Of a DNA stretch of 64,000 nucleotides, positions 9,846-19,153 are shown one piece after another. The stretch is from Sporosarcina sp. E16_8. GTDB taxonomy: Bacteria; Bacillota; Bacilli; Bacillales_A; Planococcaceae. A program made the position numbers and the translations under genes. The notes below the pieces were generated by a model. It was given only the letters and a program-made list of their open reading frames with translations. It did not search any database and was not told where the DNA came from. Location: the NCBI RefSeq assembly GCF_017347095.1, contig NZ_JADPRZ010000002.1, positions 186,001 to 250,000 of the forward strand, given 5' to 3'. Every line of letters begins with the position of its first letter. The stretch's first letter is position 1.

Positions 9846-10007
9846 TGAAAAGCGCAAGGCGCCATTCAGCCCCCAAACAGGAGGGATGTAGTTCAATCCC
9901 TCCCCAAACGGCTAACGGACCGGTGATTTTTCCGGACTGCTTTTGACCCGAGGGGTTGGCGCCTGGAGCTAGACACTATTATAAGTCAAAAAAACTTATA
10001 CTTTCTT
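9846..10007. repeat. Dispersed hairpin repeat, family 1, copy 2
   Basis: Starts AAAAGCGCAAGGCGCC, ends GGTTGGCGCCTGGAGC with a CTTATACTTTCTTA tail like copy 1. The outer arms AGGCGCC / GGCGCCT pair. The internal hairpin at 9880-9903 has stem GGAGGGAT / ATCCCTCC and loop GTAGTTCA. It matches a module of family 2 at 25833-25856 on the opposite strand. Confidence 0.65.
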
Positions 10008-10029
10008 ATCTTTTCGTAGAAAAGTAACC

Positions 10030-10545
10030 TTACTCTTGATTAATAGAACGCACGATTTCCATCATTCTTGCAAGGTTTTCTTCGACGTTTCCTTTTTTCG
10101 TCAATGCCGACATTTTTGATCCGCCAACACTTGCAATAAGCTCAACATCGTCTTTGCCACTTTTAACTACTGCCGCAAAACCGAATGTGCCTTCATCCGT
10201 AAATGTTGCTTGCTCTACAATTTCCTTGCTTTTATCAGTAAGAAGCAAATCATAAAATAGTTTACTGTCACTTTTTTCATTAGGATTGACAAAAAGGATG
10301 AATGTTTCTTCGTTTTTTGTAAAGACGATATTTTGTGCGTCTGACTTATCATCCATTTTAAATCCGGCAGGCAGATATAGTTTAATGCCGTCAATTTCTT
10401 CAGTTCGATTTTTATCGTTCGAATGAAATGCTTCTCTCGCCGCTACGACTCCCGAGGTTGCCTTTTCGTCGAGCGATTTTCCACATGCTACAAGCGCTAA
10501 TACAGATATCGTCAACAGGAATATGAATTTCCATTTTCGGAACAT
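10030..10545 (-). CDS. Uncharacterised lipoprotein
   Basis: 171 residues with a signal peptide FRKWKFIFLLTISVLALVAC. LALVAC is a lipobox, so Cys at about 20 should be lipidated and the mature protein anchored on the outer face of the membrane. The mature part is a small mixed fold without a recognised catalytic motif (KLYLPAGFKMDD, TEDG-like turns, SVGGSKMSALTKKGN). ATG at 10545 has GGGGG seven bases upstream; an earlier in-frame start gives a poor signal peptide. It occupies the place where B. subtilis has ytpP, but it is not a thioredoxin. Confidence 0.7.
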   Translation of the reverse strand: MFRKWKFIFLLTISVLALVACGKSLDEKATSGVVAAREAFHSNDKNRTEEIDGIKLYLPAGFKMDDKSDAQNIVFTKNEETFILFVNPNEKSDSKLFYDLLLTDKSKEIVEQATFTDEGTFGFAAVVKSGKDDVELIASVGGSKMSALTKKGNVEENLARMMEIVRSINQE

Positions 10546-10605
10546 TCGATTTCCCCCAATCATTAATTTAAACACTGTTTATCATTTTAATGTTGTTACG
10601 GATTA

Positions 10606-10750
10606 GTTGCAACCAAAAGACGTTGCAACCTGTTACAACCAAGCACGTTGCTACCTGTTACAACCAAGCACGTTGCTACCTGTTACAACCAAGCACGTTG
10701 CAACCTGTTACAACCAAGCACGTTGCTACCTGTTACAACCAAGCACGTTT
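10606..10750. repeat. 25-bp tandem repeat, five copies
   Basis: Five head-to-tail 25-base units at 10621-10745, each starting CGTTGCWACC and ending TTACAACCAAGCA. They differ only at one A/T position, with degenerate flanks on both sides. Each unit contains two GTTRCWACC half repeats, giving a finer periodicity. It lies between the DUF84 gene's end and the lipoprotein gene's promoter region. Short plus-strand ORFs in all frames are by-products. Confidence 0.9.
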
Positions 10751-10765
10751 CAAGATGGTTCGGAT

Positions 10766-11287
10766 TCACTGAGATTGCAGATGGAATTTATATTGCCCCA
10801 CCAAGAGCTGTAAAATATGTACGAATAACTCATCACGTTTTACCACGTTAGCAGTCAGCATACCTATAGCCCCTTCTTTCATTCGGATTCCACTCGATTT
10901 GAAATAAGTATCGACAACCGGTCCCAGTTCTTTCCCCACCGTCAACTCCTCCGCAATTTCTTTGGGTAATGGGATCTGTGCGCCTCCCGCTGTAAATCTT
11001 GTTCCATCTGGAAGTGTTAACGCACCCCAGTTACAGAGATACATCTGTCCCTCAAGAATCCGGACGCCACCTTCCAGTCCAATTCCAATTGCACCCGCTT
11101 TCGTCCCTGCTGCGCGTAATGCACGATTAATAGCACCGAGCCTAGTTTCATCATCACCGAAAGGCTGGTCTGAAACACCTGACCCCACCTCAATCTCGGC
11201 AAGAAGTGACTGCGGAAAATGAATTGCCAAAACCTCTTTGACCGCTTTCACTTTTGCTGGGTTCGTAGACCCTATCATAAATTCCAT
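10766..11287 (-). CDS. DUF84 / YjjX-type inosine-xanthosine triphosphatase
   Basis: 173 residues. MIGSTNPAKVKAVKEVL at the N-terminus, SGVSDQPFGDDETRLGAINRA and GIGLEGGV are hallmarks of the YjjX/DUF84 house-cleaning NTPases, which hydrolyse non-canonical purine NTPs such as ITP and XTP. ATG at 11287 has GGGGGAG seven bases upstream; a TTG further out lacks a site. It follows ytoP past a hairpin. Substrate is inferred from the family. Confidence 0.8.
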   Translation of the reverse strand: MEFMIGSTNPAKVKAVKEVLAIHFPQSLLAEIEVGSGVSDQPFGDDETRLGAINRALRAAGTKAGAIGIGLEGGVRILEGQMYLCNWGALTLPDGTRFTAGGAQIPLPKEIAEELTVGKELGPVVDTYFKSSGIRMKEGAIGMLTANVVKRDELFVHILQLLVGQYKFHLQSQ

Positions 11288-11318
11288 TCGTATTCTCCCC
11301 CATTCATCCAAACAGAAA

Positions 11319-11354
11319 ACCGTCCTCTACGCCATTTTACAGCGTAAGGACGGA
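11319..11354 (-). terminator. Terminator downstream of ytoP
   Basis: CCGTCCTCTACGC ... GCGTAAGGACGG hairpin directly after the ytoP stop, followed on the minus strand by TTTTCTGTTT. Confidence 0.6.
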
Positions 11355-11361
11355 TTTCAGA

Positions 11362-12435
11362 TTATACGTTACTTTTAATCGTTTCTACCGTTGTCTTATC
11401 ACATGCCTTCACAAGTTTAACAAGAAGCTCCTTCGCTGCTGCATAGTCGTCCGTGTGGATGATAGATCCCGATGTATGAATATATCGGGAACAAATACCA
11501 ATTACCGCACTAGGAACGCCTTCATTTGACGTATGGACGCGTCCAGCATCCGTCCCGCCTTGTGAGATGAAGTACTGATAAGGAATATTATGCGTCTCTG
11601 CCATATCAAGGATAAATTCGCGCATACCGCGGTGAGTTATCATCGAACGGTCAAAAATCCGGAGTAATGTCCCTTTTCCAAGTTGACCGAATTCATTTTT
11701 GTCACCTGTAGCATCGTTTGCAGGGCTTGCATCAAGTGCAAAGAATAAATCCGGATTGATCATCGTCGCTGCTGCCGCAGCACCGCGAAGTCCGACTTCT
11801 TCAAGAACGTTTGCCCCAGAGTATAAGTTATTTGGCAATTTTTCACCATGAACTTCTTTTAACAATTCGATTGCAAGTCCGCAACCGTAGCGATTATCCC
11901 AAGCTTTAGCAAGTATTTTCTTGTCATTCGCCATTGGTGTAAACGGGCTAACTGGAACAATTTGCTGACCCGGACGAATGCCGATTTTCTTCGCATCAGC
12001 CAAATCATCTGCACCAATATCAATTAGCATATTTTTAATATCCATTGGTCTATTACGTACTTCATCACTTAACAAATGCGGCGGAATAGAACCAATGACA
12101 CCAATAATTGGACCACTATCCGTAATAATTTCAACGCGCTGCGCTAGTAGGACTTGGCTCCACCATCCACCAAGTGGTTGGAAACGAATCATTCCGTTAT
12201 CCGTAATTTGACTAACCATAAATCCAACTTCATCCATATGACCCGCAACCATTATACGCGGGCCATCTTTAGGGCCTTTTCTAACGCCAAAAATACCACC
12301 GAGGTTATCTTGGATCAATTCATCAGAGTACTTTCCAAGTTCTCCACGCATATATCTACGTACCGCGTGTTCATTACCCGGCGCACCCGGAAGTTCGGTC
12401 AACGTCCTAAACATTTCAAGTGTGTCTTTTTGCAT
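11362..12435 (-). CDS. ytoP: M42 family metallo-aminopeptidase YtoP
   Basis: 357 residues. Peptidase family M42, a di-metal glutamyl/deblocking aminopeptidase that forms large cytosolic oligomers. AGHMDEVGF (His/Asp metal ligands), [17 protein letters not shown] (catalytic Glu pair) and [11 protein letters not shown] (metal His) are present in the expected order. GGAGGA eight bases before the ATG. It is divergent from ytzB. Confidence 0.9.
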   Translation of the reverse strand: MQKDTLEMFRTLTELPGAPGNEHAVRRYMRGELGKYSDELIQDNLGGIFGVRKGPKDGPRIMVAGHMDEVGFMVSQITDNGMIRFQPLGGWWSQVLLAQRVEIITDSGPIIGVIGSIPPHLLSDEVRNRPMDIKNMLIDIGADDLADAKKIGIRPGQQIVPVSPFTPMANDKKILAKAWDNRYGCGLAIELLKEVHGEKLPNNLYSGANVLEEVGLRGAAAAATMINPDLFFALDASPANDATGDKNEFGQLGKGTLLRIFDRSMITHRGMREFILDMAETHNIPYQYFISQGGTDAGRVHTSNEGVPSAVIGICSRYIHTSGSIIHTDDYAAAKELLVKLVKACDKTTVETIKSNV

Positions 12436-12512
12436 TAAATAGTTCCTCCCATTTTTTATGTATATACCTACTGTAAATAGTGTAGTCGATTATTCAGAAA
12501 TTTTCCATCGTT

Positions 12513-12531
12513 TAATTCGGAATTCGAATTA
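12513..12531. promoter_or_regulatory. Inverted repeat between ytoP and ytzB
   Basis: TAATTCGGAATTCGAATTA, arms TAATTC/GAATTA, midway between two divergent genes. A possible operator; no regulator is recognised. Confidence 0.25.
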
Positions 12532-12611
12532 TCATTTCAATAGACTAGCTTCGCAAAGATAAGTAAATTTGTGGTACACTGTTTGAAATACCGATATAGG
12601 GGGTAATGAGA

Positions 12612-12926
12612 ATGAAATTAACAGATTTCCTAGCAGGTGTAGTAACGGGTGTTGCGGCTGGTATTGTTGTAAGTGAAACAATCGACCGAGTAAATCAGAA
12701 CGTTTCGGCAGACTCTGTTCTAAACACAATTAAAGATGCTTTTAAAAATGAAGGTCCGATAGATGGTTCATGGATCGTCATGAAAACTGAACCCTTCAAG
12801 AACAATGTCATTACAATGGACGTTTACCGCGGTGGCATATCACGTATTAAAGAAGGCGAACTGGAACAATTCGAATTTGCAGCAGATGCAAAAACAGGTA
12901 CAGTCGTTGAACTGATAAAAGCATAA
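12612..12926 (+). CDS. ytzB: Small PepSY-domain protein YtzB
   Basis: 104 residues, same length as B. subtilis YtzB. An N-terminal hydrophobic helix FLAGVVTGVAAGIVV may be a membrane anchor. The C-terminal half (VYRGGISRIKEGELEQFEFAADAKTGTVVELIKA) matches the PepSY fold. ATG at 12612 is preferred to the one at 12606 because the GGGGG site is eight bases upstream. Function unknown; PepSY domains often restrain peptidases. Confidence 0.75.
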   Translation: MKLTDFLAGVVTGVAAGIVVSETIDRVNQNVSADSVLNTIKDAFKNEGPIDGSWIVMKTEPFKNNVITMDVYRGGISRIKEGELEQFEFAADAKTGTVVELIKA

Positions 12927-12981
12927 ATAAAAACTGTCACACTTCCGGATTCTCTCCCGGTAGTGTGACAGTTTTTATTTA
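12925..12981. terminator. Bidirectional terminator between ytzB and ytnP
   Basis: Perfect arms AAATAAAAACTGTCACAC / GTGTGACAGTTTTTATTT. The outer parts overlap the ends of both convergent genes. Confidence 0.9.
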
Positions 12982-13824
12982 TATAGACACTTTAATAGAT
13001 TCGATGATTTCTTTTCCACTTGCATCCCATTTTACAAGTCTATAATAAGCATCATGATAAAATGTGAATCTATATCCACCGGCAAGTGCCTCTTTCATCA
13101 ATTTTTCTTTAGCAAAAATTGACGTCATCGGGTAATCATCAAAAGCCAGAACCCACAACGGATTACTATGTGCTTGTGTAGGCATAATATCAGCCATATG
13201 AAGAATCGTTTCGTCGTTCTGAGTCAATTTGATAACGCTATGACCATCGCTATGACCGCCTGTATGGATCATTTCAATTCCCGGCATAATCGTAATGCTT
13301 CCCCCGAAAGTCTTCACCTGTTGCTGAACAGGTTCCCAGTTTTCTTTTAAGTATGTATTCCTGGATCGGATATTGGGATTACGCATTTCATCCCATTCGG
13401 TTTGTGAAACGTAAATTTCAGCATTCGGGAAAACTGAAACAAGATTACCTTCACGCCATTCCGTCAAACCCGCTGCATGGTCGTTATGCATGTGTGTCAT
13501 AAGAATAATATCAATATCTTCTGGTGATAAACTGAGCTCAGCAAGGCTCCCCTCAACCTTTGCCTCTTCAACAATGCCCAGATTTCTCATCATTTTCTCA
13601 CTGAGTTTTCCTTTTCCATGCCCCGTGTCAATCATTATATTTTTACCTTCATACTGAATAAAAATCGGATCGTTTCTCATCTTGATACGATTTTGTTCAT
13701 CAGCTTCATATCGCCTTGACCATAGTGCTTTCGGAACAACCCCAAACATCGTTCCCCCGTCTAGAAAATTCCCGCTACCATCTAGCCATGTCAATGTCAT
13801 ATCATGAAATGTATATGTATCCAC
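12979..13824 (-). CDS. ytnP: MBL-fold hydrolase, YtnP-like lactonase
   Basis: 281 residues, the length of B. subtilis YtnP, a metallo-beta-lactamase-fold enzyme reported to degrade N-acyl homoserine lactones and quorum signals. The metal motif is LMTHMHNDHAAGL (HxHxDH), with later ligands in TGGHSDGHS, MADIMPT and YHDAYY. Start is GTG with GGGAGGA seven bases upstream. Cytosolic, no signal peptide. The natural substrate here is not shown by the sequence. Confidence 0.8.
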   Translation of the reverse strand: MDTYTFHDMTLTWLDGSGNFLDGGTMFGVVPKALWSRRYEADEQNRIKMRNDPIFIQYEGKNIMIDTGHGKGKLSEKMMRNLGIVEEAKVEGSLAELSLSPEDIDIILMTHMHNDHAAGLTEWREGNLVSVFPNAEIYVSQTEWDEMRNPNIRSRNTYLKENWEPVQQQVKTFGGSITIMPGIEMIHTGGHSDGHSVIKLTQNDETILHMADIMPTQAHSNPLWVLAFDDYPMTSIFAKEKLMKEALAGGYRFTFYHDAYYRLVKWDASGKEIIESIKVSI

Positions 13825-13857
13825 AGAAACATCCTCCCATTCCCTTGTCTAATACGA

Positions 13858-14505
13858 TTATGAATTAGTAAATTGAGATTCAAGCCTGTATATCGGGTGT
13901 CCTTTTGCAGAAAACTTCTCTTCATATTCCGTCATAATATTATCTTCAGGCATTTCTGCATGCAAATCAAGCGATACAGAGCCTAACTTCATGCCGTACC
14001 CAGACATCGAGACAAGTGAGTATTCGAACAACAGACGATTATCTGTTTTGAAGTGAATTTCTCCGCCTTCTGCAAGTACTTCTTCATACAGCTTTAAAAA
14101 TGTTTCATGCGTTAGTCTTCTTTTAGCATTTCTCGTTTTCGGCCACGGATCAGAAAAGTTTAGATATACTCTATTTATTTCCCCTTTGTGGAAGATTTTT
14201 GTAAGGTCCATTCCATTTGCGCGAAACAGTTTTAAATTTGTCGGCTTATCTGCTTCAACCGCCTTTTCTAATGCAGATACAATAACATTGTCAAAATGCT
14301 CTATGCCTATATAATTCACATCCGGGTTGGCAATTGCCATGCCGATGACAAATTGACCCATACCTGACCCAACTTCAATATGTATTGGGTTTTCATTACC
14401 AAAAAGGGTATGCCAACCATTCATCATTTTTTCTGGTTCTGCTAATAGGATATCTGGGTGTTCTGCCATGTAGTCTCTTGCCCATGGTTTATTGCGAAGT
14501 CGCAT
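13858..14505 (-). CDS. trmB: tRNA (guanine-N7)-methyltransferase
   Basis: 215 residues. Forms m7G46 in tRNA using [18 protein letters not shown] (about 45-59) is the SAM loop. [18 protein letters not shown] is the family signature, and [10 protein letters not shown] and MTEYEEKF are conserved late motifs. ATG at 14505 gives the standard MRLRNKPWA start; a GTG three codons upstream is less likely. Follows the NERD-like gene. Confidence 0.95.
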   Translation of the reverse strand: MRLRNKPWARDYMAEHPDILLAEPEKMMNGWHTLFGNENPIHIEVGSGMGQFVIGMAIANPDVNYIGIEHFDNVIVSALEKAVEADKPTNLKLFRANGMDLTKIFHKGEINRVYLNFSDPWPKTRNAKRRLTHETFLKLYEEVLAEGGEIHFKTDNRLLFEYSLVSMSGYGMKLGSVSLDLHAEMPEDNIMTEYEEKFSAKGHPIYRLESQFTNS

Positions 14506-14531
14506 TGTATACACTCTTTTCTATTTATAGG

Positions 14532-15509
14532 TTATTGATCTTCTTCTGATTGTTGTTCTTCATCATCGCCAAATAGTCTGCTTATCGACGTGGTTTGCCC
14601 CATGTCTAGTATTGCCTGGCCTGCTTTGAATTGTGTAGATTTCATCGGAACCGGCAATTTCTGAAGTACAGAAAACCAGTCATCATAGGACCGTCTATCG
14701 ATAATTTCAACATCAAACGCAGAACCTGGATGGTCGATATACCCGTTGCGTGAAATCAAATATTTCCGTATAGGAAAATCGATTTCTTGTGCTTTAAATA
14801 TACTTGAAATAATCTTTTCAGTTCTGTTCAGTGCTATCAGTGGACTAAGAAATTTCGTTTCTTGTTCCCCAAGCTTCTTTAACCAGAATCTGTCTCCGCT
14901 CCCACTAAACGCTGCAACGTCCTCTTTCTCAAGTACCGTAATACACATGCATTCAACAGGTGTCACAATGATAATGTCTAATTCAACAGGTGCTTTCTTC
15001 AGAAGCAAGATCGGATAATAAAACAACAAATGATTATCAGGAAGATTCTGGGCAAAACTTCGTAATAGTGAATCTCGAAAAAAACGCGAATCCACTCTTG
15101 ACTTGTCCATTAACGTCGAACTTGCCCACTTGATTTGAAAATGAAAAAGTTGTTCCAAATACAGTCTCCTTAAGTTCTCGAGACTTGATGGATTATGAAT
15201 CAGATTTGGACTAAATCCAAAATTTTCTTCATCACTTTTTTCATCTACGCTATTGTCGTGATCTTGCTCTGCCTCAACATCTTTACGTTGACCGAAGACC
15301 CGGAGTAGAGGTGAAAACCATTTGCTCTCTTCCGGTTCTTCTACCTCTTTGATCTCCTGTTGCCATTCTGATAAGTCCGCTCCACTTTCCCACTGGGTCT
15401 TCATACGTTCCCATTGATACCTTTTTAAACGGATATACTGCGAAGGGTAACGCGTAAGATCTTGTTCGTAACGGGAGACATAGTCGAGCAGTTTAACAAG
15501 TTGCGCCAT
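14532..15509 (-). CDS. NERD-like (nuclease-related) domain protein
   Basis: 325 residues, no membrane segment. The first 130 residues are charged and helical. From about residue 130, LRRLYLEQLFHFQIKWASSTLM and VELDIIIVTPVECMCITVLEKED resemble the NERD nuclease-related fold (beta strand, Asp, hydrophobic strand). The usual ExK catalytic pair is not clear, so it may be inactive. ATG at 15509 has GGAG nine bases upstream; the ATG at 15515 is too close to it. It lies between dat and trmB. Function unknown. Confidence 0.55.
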   Translation of the reverse strand: MAQLVKLLDYVSRYEQDLTRYPSQYIRLKRYQWERMKTQWESGADLSEWQQEIKEVEEPEESKWFSPLLRVFGQRKDVEAEQDHDNSVDEKSDEENFGFSPNLIHNPSSLENLRRLYLEQLFHFQIKWASSTLMDKSRVDSRFFRDSLLRSFAQNLPDNHLLFYYPILLLKKAPVELDIIIVTPVECMCITVLEKEDVAAFSGSGDRFWLKKLGEQETKFLSPLIALNRTEKIISSIFKAQEIDFPIRKYLISRNGYIDHPGSAFDVEIIDRRSYDDWFSVLQKLPVPMKSTQFKAGQAILDMGQTTSISRLFGDDEEQQSEEDQ

Positions 15510-15541
15510 GTCCATTCACTCCGATCACATACTGTTCGCTA

Positions 15542-16396
15542 TTATTCACCCGCAATGAAAGACGGGATTTGCAAGTTGAATGCTTTTTGTAAGTTCTTTG
15601 TCAATGGTCCTACTAGTCCCGAGCCTACAGGACGTCCGTCAATTGAAATGACTGGAGTCACTTCAGATGTTGTTGACGTTAAGATAAATTCATCCATTTC
15701 AAAAGCTTCATCTAGTGTAAAGGATTTCTCGACGACGGGAATTCCTTGTTCTTCACATAGTCCTAGAACAACTTGACGTGTAATCCCATTCAAAATTAGA
15801 TTTGTTACAGGATGAGTATAGACTATTCCATCCTTTATCCCAAACACATTAGACGCAGAACCTTCCGTGACAACACCGTCACGGTGAAGCAATGCCTCTA
15901 TACAACCCGCCTCATGCGCCTCTTGCTTAGCGAGAACATTGCCGAGCAAGTTAAGACTTTTAATATCGCAACGCAACCAACGGACATCTTCCACTGACTT
16001 GACCCCGACTCCGTTTTCTATGCCTGCCATCGGTCTTGGGTTGTTAATTGCATATCCTGTCACGACTGGCGGGACTGCCGGATTAGGGAATTGGTGAAGC
16101 CTTGGTGCGGATCCGCGTGTCACTTGGATATAAACATGTCCAACCAAAATGTTGTTTTTCACCACTAATTCACGAGCAATTTCCATCAACTGCACTTCAG
16201 CATAGGGAATTGTCATCTTTATCTTCGTAGCACTTTGAAATAAACGATCTATATGTTCTTCCGCAGTGTATAATTCCCCACCATATACTTTAATTACTTC
16301 ATACACGCCATCCCCAAAATAATAACCGCGATCCTCAATCGAAATCGCTAATCCATCACGTTCAGTAAATTGTCCATCCATAAAATACACTGTCAT
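15542..16396 (-). CDS. dat: D-amino-acid aminotransferase
   Basis: 284 residues. PLP-dependent fold IV transaminase making D-Glu/D-Ala for the cell wall. DGVYEVIKVYGG, the PLP lysine in CDIKSLNLLGNVLAKQEA, and EGSASNVFGI with NGITRQ are present in order. GGGG seven bases before the ATG. Starts two bases after the pepV stop, so the two form an operon. Confidence 0.92.
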   Translation of the reverse strand: MTVYFMDGQFTERDGLAISIEDRGYYFGDGVYEVIKVYGGELYTAEEHIDRLFQSATKIKMTIPYAEVQLMEIARELVVKNNILVGHVYIQVTRGSAPRLHQFPNPAVPPVVTGYAINNPRPMAGIENGVGVKSVEDVRWLRCDIKSLNLLGNVLAKQEAHEAGCIEALLHRDGVVTEGSASNVFGIKDGIVYTHPVTNLILNGITRQVVLGLCEEQGIPVVEKSFTLDEAFEMDEFILTSTTSEVTPVISIDGRPVGSGLVGPLTKNLQKAFNLQIPSFIAGE

Positions 16397-16398
16397 CC

Positions 16399-17805
16399 TT
16401 ATTCCCCTTCCGTTCTTTCAGATACGAGTCGGCTGATTGCATCTGCATAGATCCCAGTCGCCTTCACTAAATCGTCTATATAAACATATTCATCTGCTTG
16501 ATGAGCTACGTCTTCCCTACCAGGAAATAGCATTCCAAAAGCAACCCCTTTTTCAAGGACGCGTGCGTATGTGCCTCCCCCGATTGCCAATAACTCAGCA
16601 TGTTCACCGGTATGATCAGTATACACTTCTTGCAACGTCCGAATAAGAGGGTCATTTGCATCCACATGATGCGGTGCAGAGTTCGATCCGATATCGACCG
16701 AAAAAGGTGTTTCCGTTAACCGTTTCATACATGTCGTCATTTTCTCTTCAAATAAATAGCTGACTGAATAACGCAGACTTACGTTAATTTCCCCACCGCT
16801 TTCGGGATTGTATGTCACGATACCCGCATTCAGCGTCGTATCACCTGACATTTCATCATTGAACGCCAAACCTAAGTAAAGCCCTCTAGATTCATTAGCA
16901 AAAGAATCAAACATAAATTGTGTAAAGTCTTTTGATGGACCTTCTTTCAAAATTCGATTCAAGAATGAAGCTAGAAGTACAGCCGCATTGACACCATTAT
17001 CTGGTTCCATCGCGTGTGCTGACTTCCCATTCAAACTAATGACTGTAATACGACCATCAGTGGAAACTCCCCCTGTTACGTCGTGAATATTCAAAAATGT
17101 AACGAACTGTTCATTGTTAAAATCAACTTCCTCAGCCAAGTGCGCTTCTGCATAATCCGGCACCATATTTGTCCGATTTCCTGACTTAAATAACAGAAGC
17201 TGTCCATCTGCAGTTATCGCCTTTTGCCTAAATAGGATAGAAGCAATTCCTTTTTCAGCGTTAATAATTGGGAAGTCTGCATCTGGTGCAAATCCAATAG
17301 CCGGCATTTCCTCTTTTTCAAAATAGCGATTCACACAACGAAAACCACTCTCTTCGTCCGTTCCAATAATGAGCCGCACGCGTTTGTTCATTGTGATACC
17401 CGAGTCCCGGACCATTTTCATAGCATGCCACGCCGCTATAGTCGGCCCTTTATCGTCGATAGCACCGCGACCAAACAGCTTGCCGTCCTCGATAGCACCG
17501 CCAAACGGCTCATGTATCCAATTACTACCCGCTGGCACGACATCGACGTGGCAAAGGATTCCGATGAGTTCATCCCCTTCACCCATCTCAATATGCCCCG
17601 CCATATTGTCTACATTTTTCACAAGCATTCCCGCTTTGCGACCTTCTTCTAAAATCCAGTCGAGCGCACGCTTTGGTTCTGGTCCAAATGGACAATCTTC
17701 AGTAGCTGCGCTTTCATCAAGCACAGAAGGAATAGCAATTAAACTTTGTAAATCAGTTAGTAGAGATTCTCGCCTTTTCAAAGCTTCATTTTCCCAATTA
17801 GACAT
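16399..17805 (-). CDS. pepV: M20 dipeptidase PepV
   Basis: 468 residues. Zinc-dependent M20 family dipeptidase. CHVDVVPAG (metal His/Asp), GRGAIDDKGP (bridging Asp), GTDEESGF (catalytic Glu and metal Glu) and a late GGGTYAR follow the family order. AAGAAGGTG ribosome site before the ATG. Equivalent to B. subtilis YtjP. Operon with dat. Confidence 0.93.
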   Translation of the reverse strand: MSNWENEALKRRESLLTDLQSLIAIPSVLDESAATEDCPFGPEPKRALDWILEEGRKAGMLVKNVDNMAGHIEMGEGDELIGILCHVDVVPAGSNWIHEPFGGAIEDGKLFGRGAIDDKGPTIAAWHAMKMVRDSGITMNKRVRLIIGTDEESGFRCVNRYFEKEEMPAIGFAPDADFPIINAEKGIASILFRQKAITADGQLLLFKSGNRTNMVPDYAEAHLAEEVDFNNEQFVTFLNIHDVTGGVSTDGRITVISLNGKSAHAMEPDNGVNAAVLLASFLNRILKEGPSKDFTQFMFDSFANESRGLYLGLAFNDEMSGDTTLNAGIVTYNPESGGEINVSLRYSVSYLFEEKMTTCMKRLTETPFSVDIGSNSAPHHVDANDPLIRTLQEVYTDHTGEHAELLAIGGGTYARVLEKGVAFGMLFPGREDVAHQADEYVYIDDLVKATGIYADAISRLVSERTEGE

Positions 17806-18075
17806 TCAAGGCACCTTCTTTCACAATAAGTCTATTTTCACACGTTAGCCCAAGAAAATAAAGAGGAATCCTCTTTTACAGACTCTTTACAAAAAATTCA
17901 TGCAATCTTCACGAAAATACGTTATACTAGTATTGTCAGAAGGTTTAATCTGACTTTTCAACTTTTTCGAAAGGATGTGCGTCGTCAGGGATAATTTCAA
18001 CGTGCTTTAGGCAACATTCATAAGTCTCATGACCATTTTTTTTTGGAAAATGAAGATGAAGGGGTGATTCCACAC

Positions 18076-18297
18076 TTGAAACCTGCAACTGATCGTATGC
18101 TTACACGCATTAAGGATATCTACTTTTATATCCTTGATAATGGCACTGTAACTACCGAAAACCTGGTCGAAGAATTTGGCATCACTCACCGTACGGTACA
18201 AAGGGACTTAAACGTTCTGGAATACAACGAGCTTATTATGAGCCCGGTACGCGGTAAATGGACGACGACAGCAAAAAAAGTGAAATTATCTTCATGA
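18076..18297 (+). CDS. ytzE: Small DeoR-type helix-turn-helix regulator YtzE
   Basis: 73 residues, almost only a DeoR-type winged HTH: MLTRIKDIYFYILDNGTV, TTENLVEEFGITHRTVQRDL and YNELIMSPVRGKWTTT. There is no effector domain, so it probably acts as a constitutive repressor or a partner protein. TTG at 18076 is chosen because B. subtilis YtzE starts at the same place and GGGGTG lies nine bases upstream; longer upstream starts lack homology. A TATACT -10 element lies at 17923-17928. Confidence 0.8.
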   Translation: MKPATDRMLTRIKDIYFYILDNGTVTTENLVEEFGITHRTVQRDLNVLEYNELIMSPVRGKWTTTAKKVKLSS

Positions 18298-18312
18298 CCC
18301 GCACATAACCTA

Positions 18313-18374
18313 GAAAAGCGTGAGGCGCTAGTTCCAGTACCTGCATTCCTTAGGTACTGGGGCTGGCGCCTGCG
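18313..18374. repeat. Dispersed hairpin repeat, family 1, copy 3 (short)
   Basis: Edges GAAAAGCGTGAGGCGC and GGGGCTGGCGCCTG match copies 1 and 2. The interior is a single hairpin with arms CCAGTACCT / AGGTACTGG. Confidence 0.55.
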
Positions 18375-18384
18375 ATTTGGATGA

Positions 18385-18427
18385 AAATAAAGAGCTGAAC
18401 CGTATCGAACGGCTCAGCCCTTTTTAT
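18385..18427. terminator. Bidirectional terminator between ytzE and ytzG
   Basis: GCTGAACCGT / ACGGCTCAGC hairpin flanked by AAATAAAG and CCCTTTTTATTTTT. Confidence 0.7.
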
Positions 18428-19143
18428 TTTTCAGAAATTTGCATGAGTTGCTGTAATTCCCATTCCGTCAATTCCCGGTATGACCCAAGCGCCAGACTTT
18501 CATCCAAAGATAAAGGCCCCATTGATAAGCGCTTTAAGTAAATAACTTGCTTACCAACTGCTTCAAACATTCGTTTGACCTGATGATATTTCCCTTCTGT
18601 AATTGTCAACTCGATTTCGGAAATATCGGCTGATTTCAAAATCCGCAACTGGCCAGGCTTTGTCTCATAGCCGTCATCCAGAATAACGCCCTCTGAAAAT
18701 CGCTCGGTATCCTCTTCTGTAACAATTCCTTCGATATGAGCATAATACGTTTTCGGCACACCTTTTTTAGGTGACAATAAGTTATGCGCAAGCTTTCCAT
18801 CATTTGTTAGCAACAGAAATCCTTCCGTATCTTTATCCAACCTGCCAACAGGAAACATTTCAAAAATGTTATATTCAGCGTCTAATAAATCAATTACAGT
18901 CTGGTCCCTTTTATCCTCAGTAGCAGATAATACCCCCTGCGGCTTGTTCATCATCAGGTACATAAATTCTTTATAGATAACTTTTTGACCAAGTATCGTT
19001 ACTTCATCCTTCACTACATCGACATGTAGTGCCGCATCTTTTACTGCCACTGCATTAACCCGTACGGCACCTTTTTTCATCAATTGTTTAACTTCTTTAC
19101 GCGTACCGTATCCCATGTTCGACAACAATTTATCTAAACGCAT
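18424..19143 (-). CDS. ytzG: RsuA-family 16S rRNA pseudouridine synthase
   Basis: 239 residues. An N-terminal S4 domain (MRLDKLLSNMGYGTRKEVKQL) is followed by the RsuA catalytic core with GRLDKDTEGFLLLTNDG (catalytic Asp in RLD), KTYYAHIEG and EGKYHQVKRMF. By family it makes pseudouridine 516 in 16S rRNA. AGGAGG before the ATG. Lies 10 bases after ytgP and is probably co-transcribed with it. Confidence 0.9.
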   Translation of the reverse strand: MRLDKLLSNMGYGTRKEVKQLMKKGAVRVNAVAVKDAALHVDVVKDEVTILGQKVIYKEFMYLMMNKPQGVLSATEDKRDQTVIDLLDAEYNIFEMFPVGRLDKDTEGFLLLTNDGKLAHNLLSPKKGVPKTYYAHIEGIVTEEDTERFSEGVILDDGYETKPGQLRILKSADISEIELTITEGKYHQVKRMFEAVGKQVIYLKRLSMGPLSLDESLALGSYRELTEWELQQLMQISEK

Positions 19144-19153
19144 TATTTGCCTC

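Noticed and set aside
10606..10750. CRISPR array
   Set aside because: The repeats are contiguous with no spacers, and no cas genes are present.
10590..10851. Three overlapping plus-strand ORFs of 60-68 codons
   Set aside because: They are reading frames through the 25-bp tandem repeat, have no ribosome site, and the repeat length is not a multiple of three.
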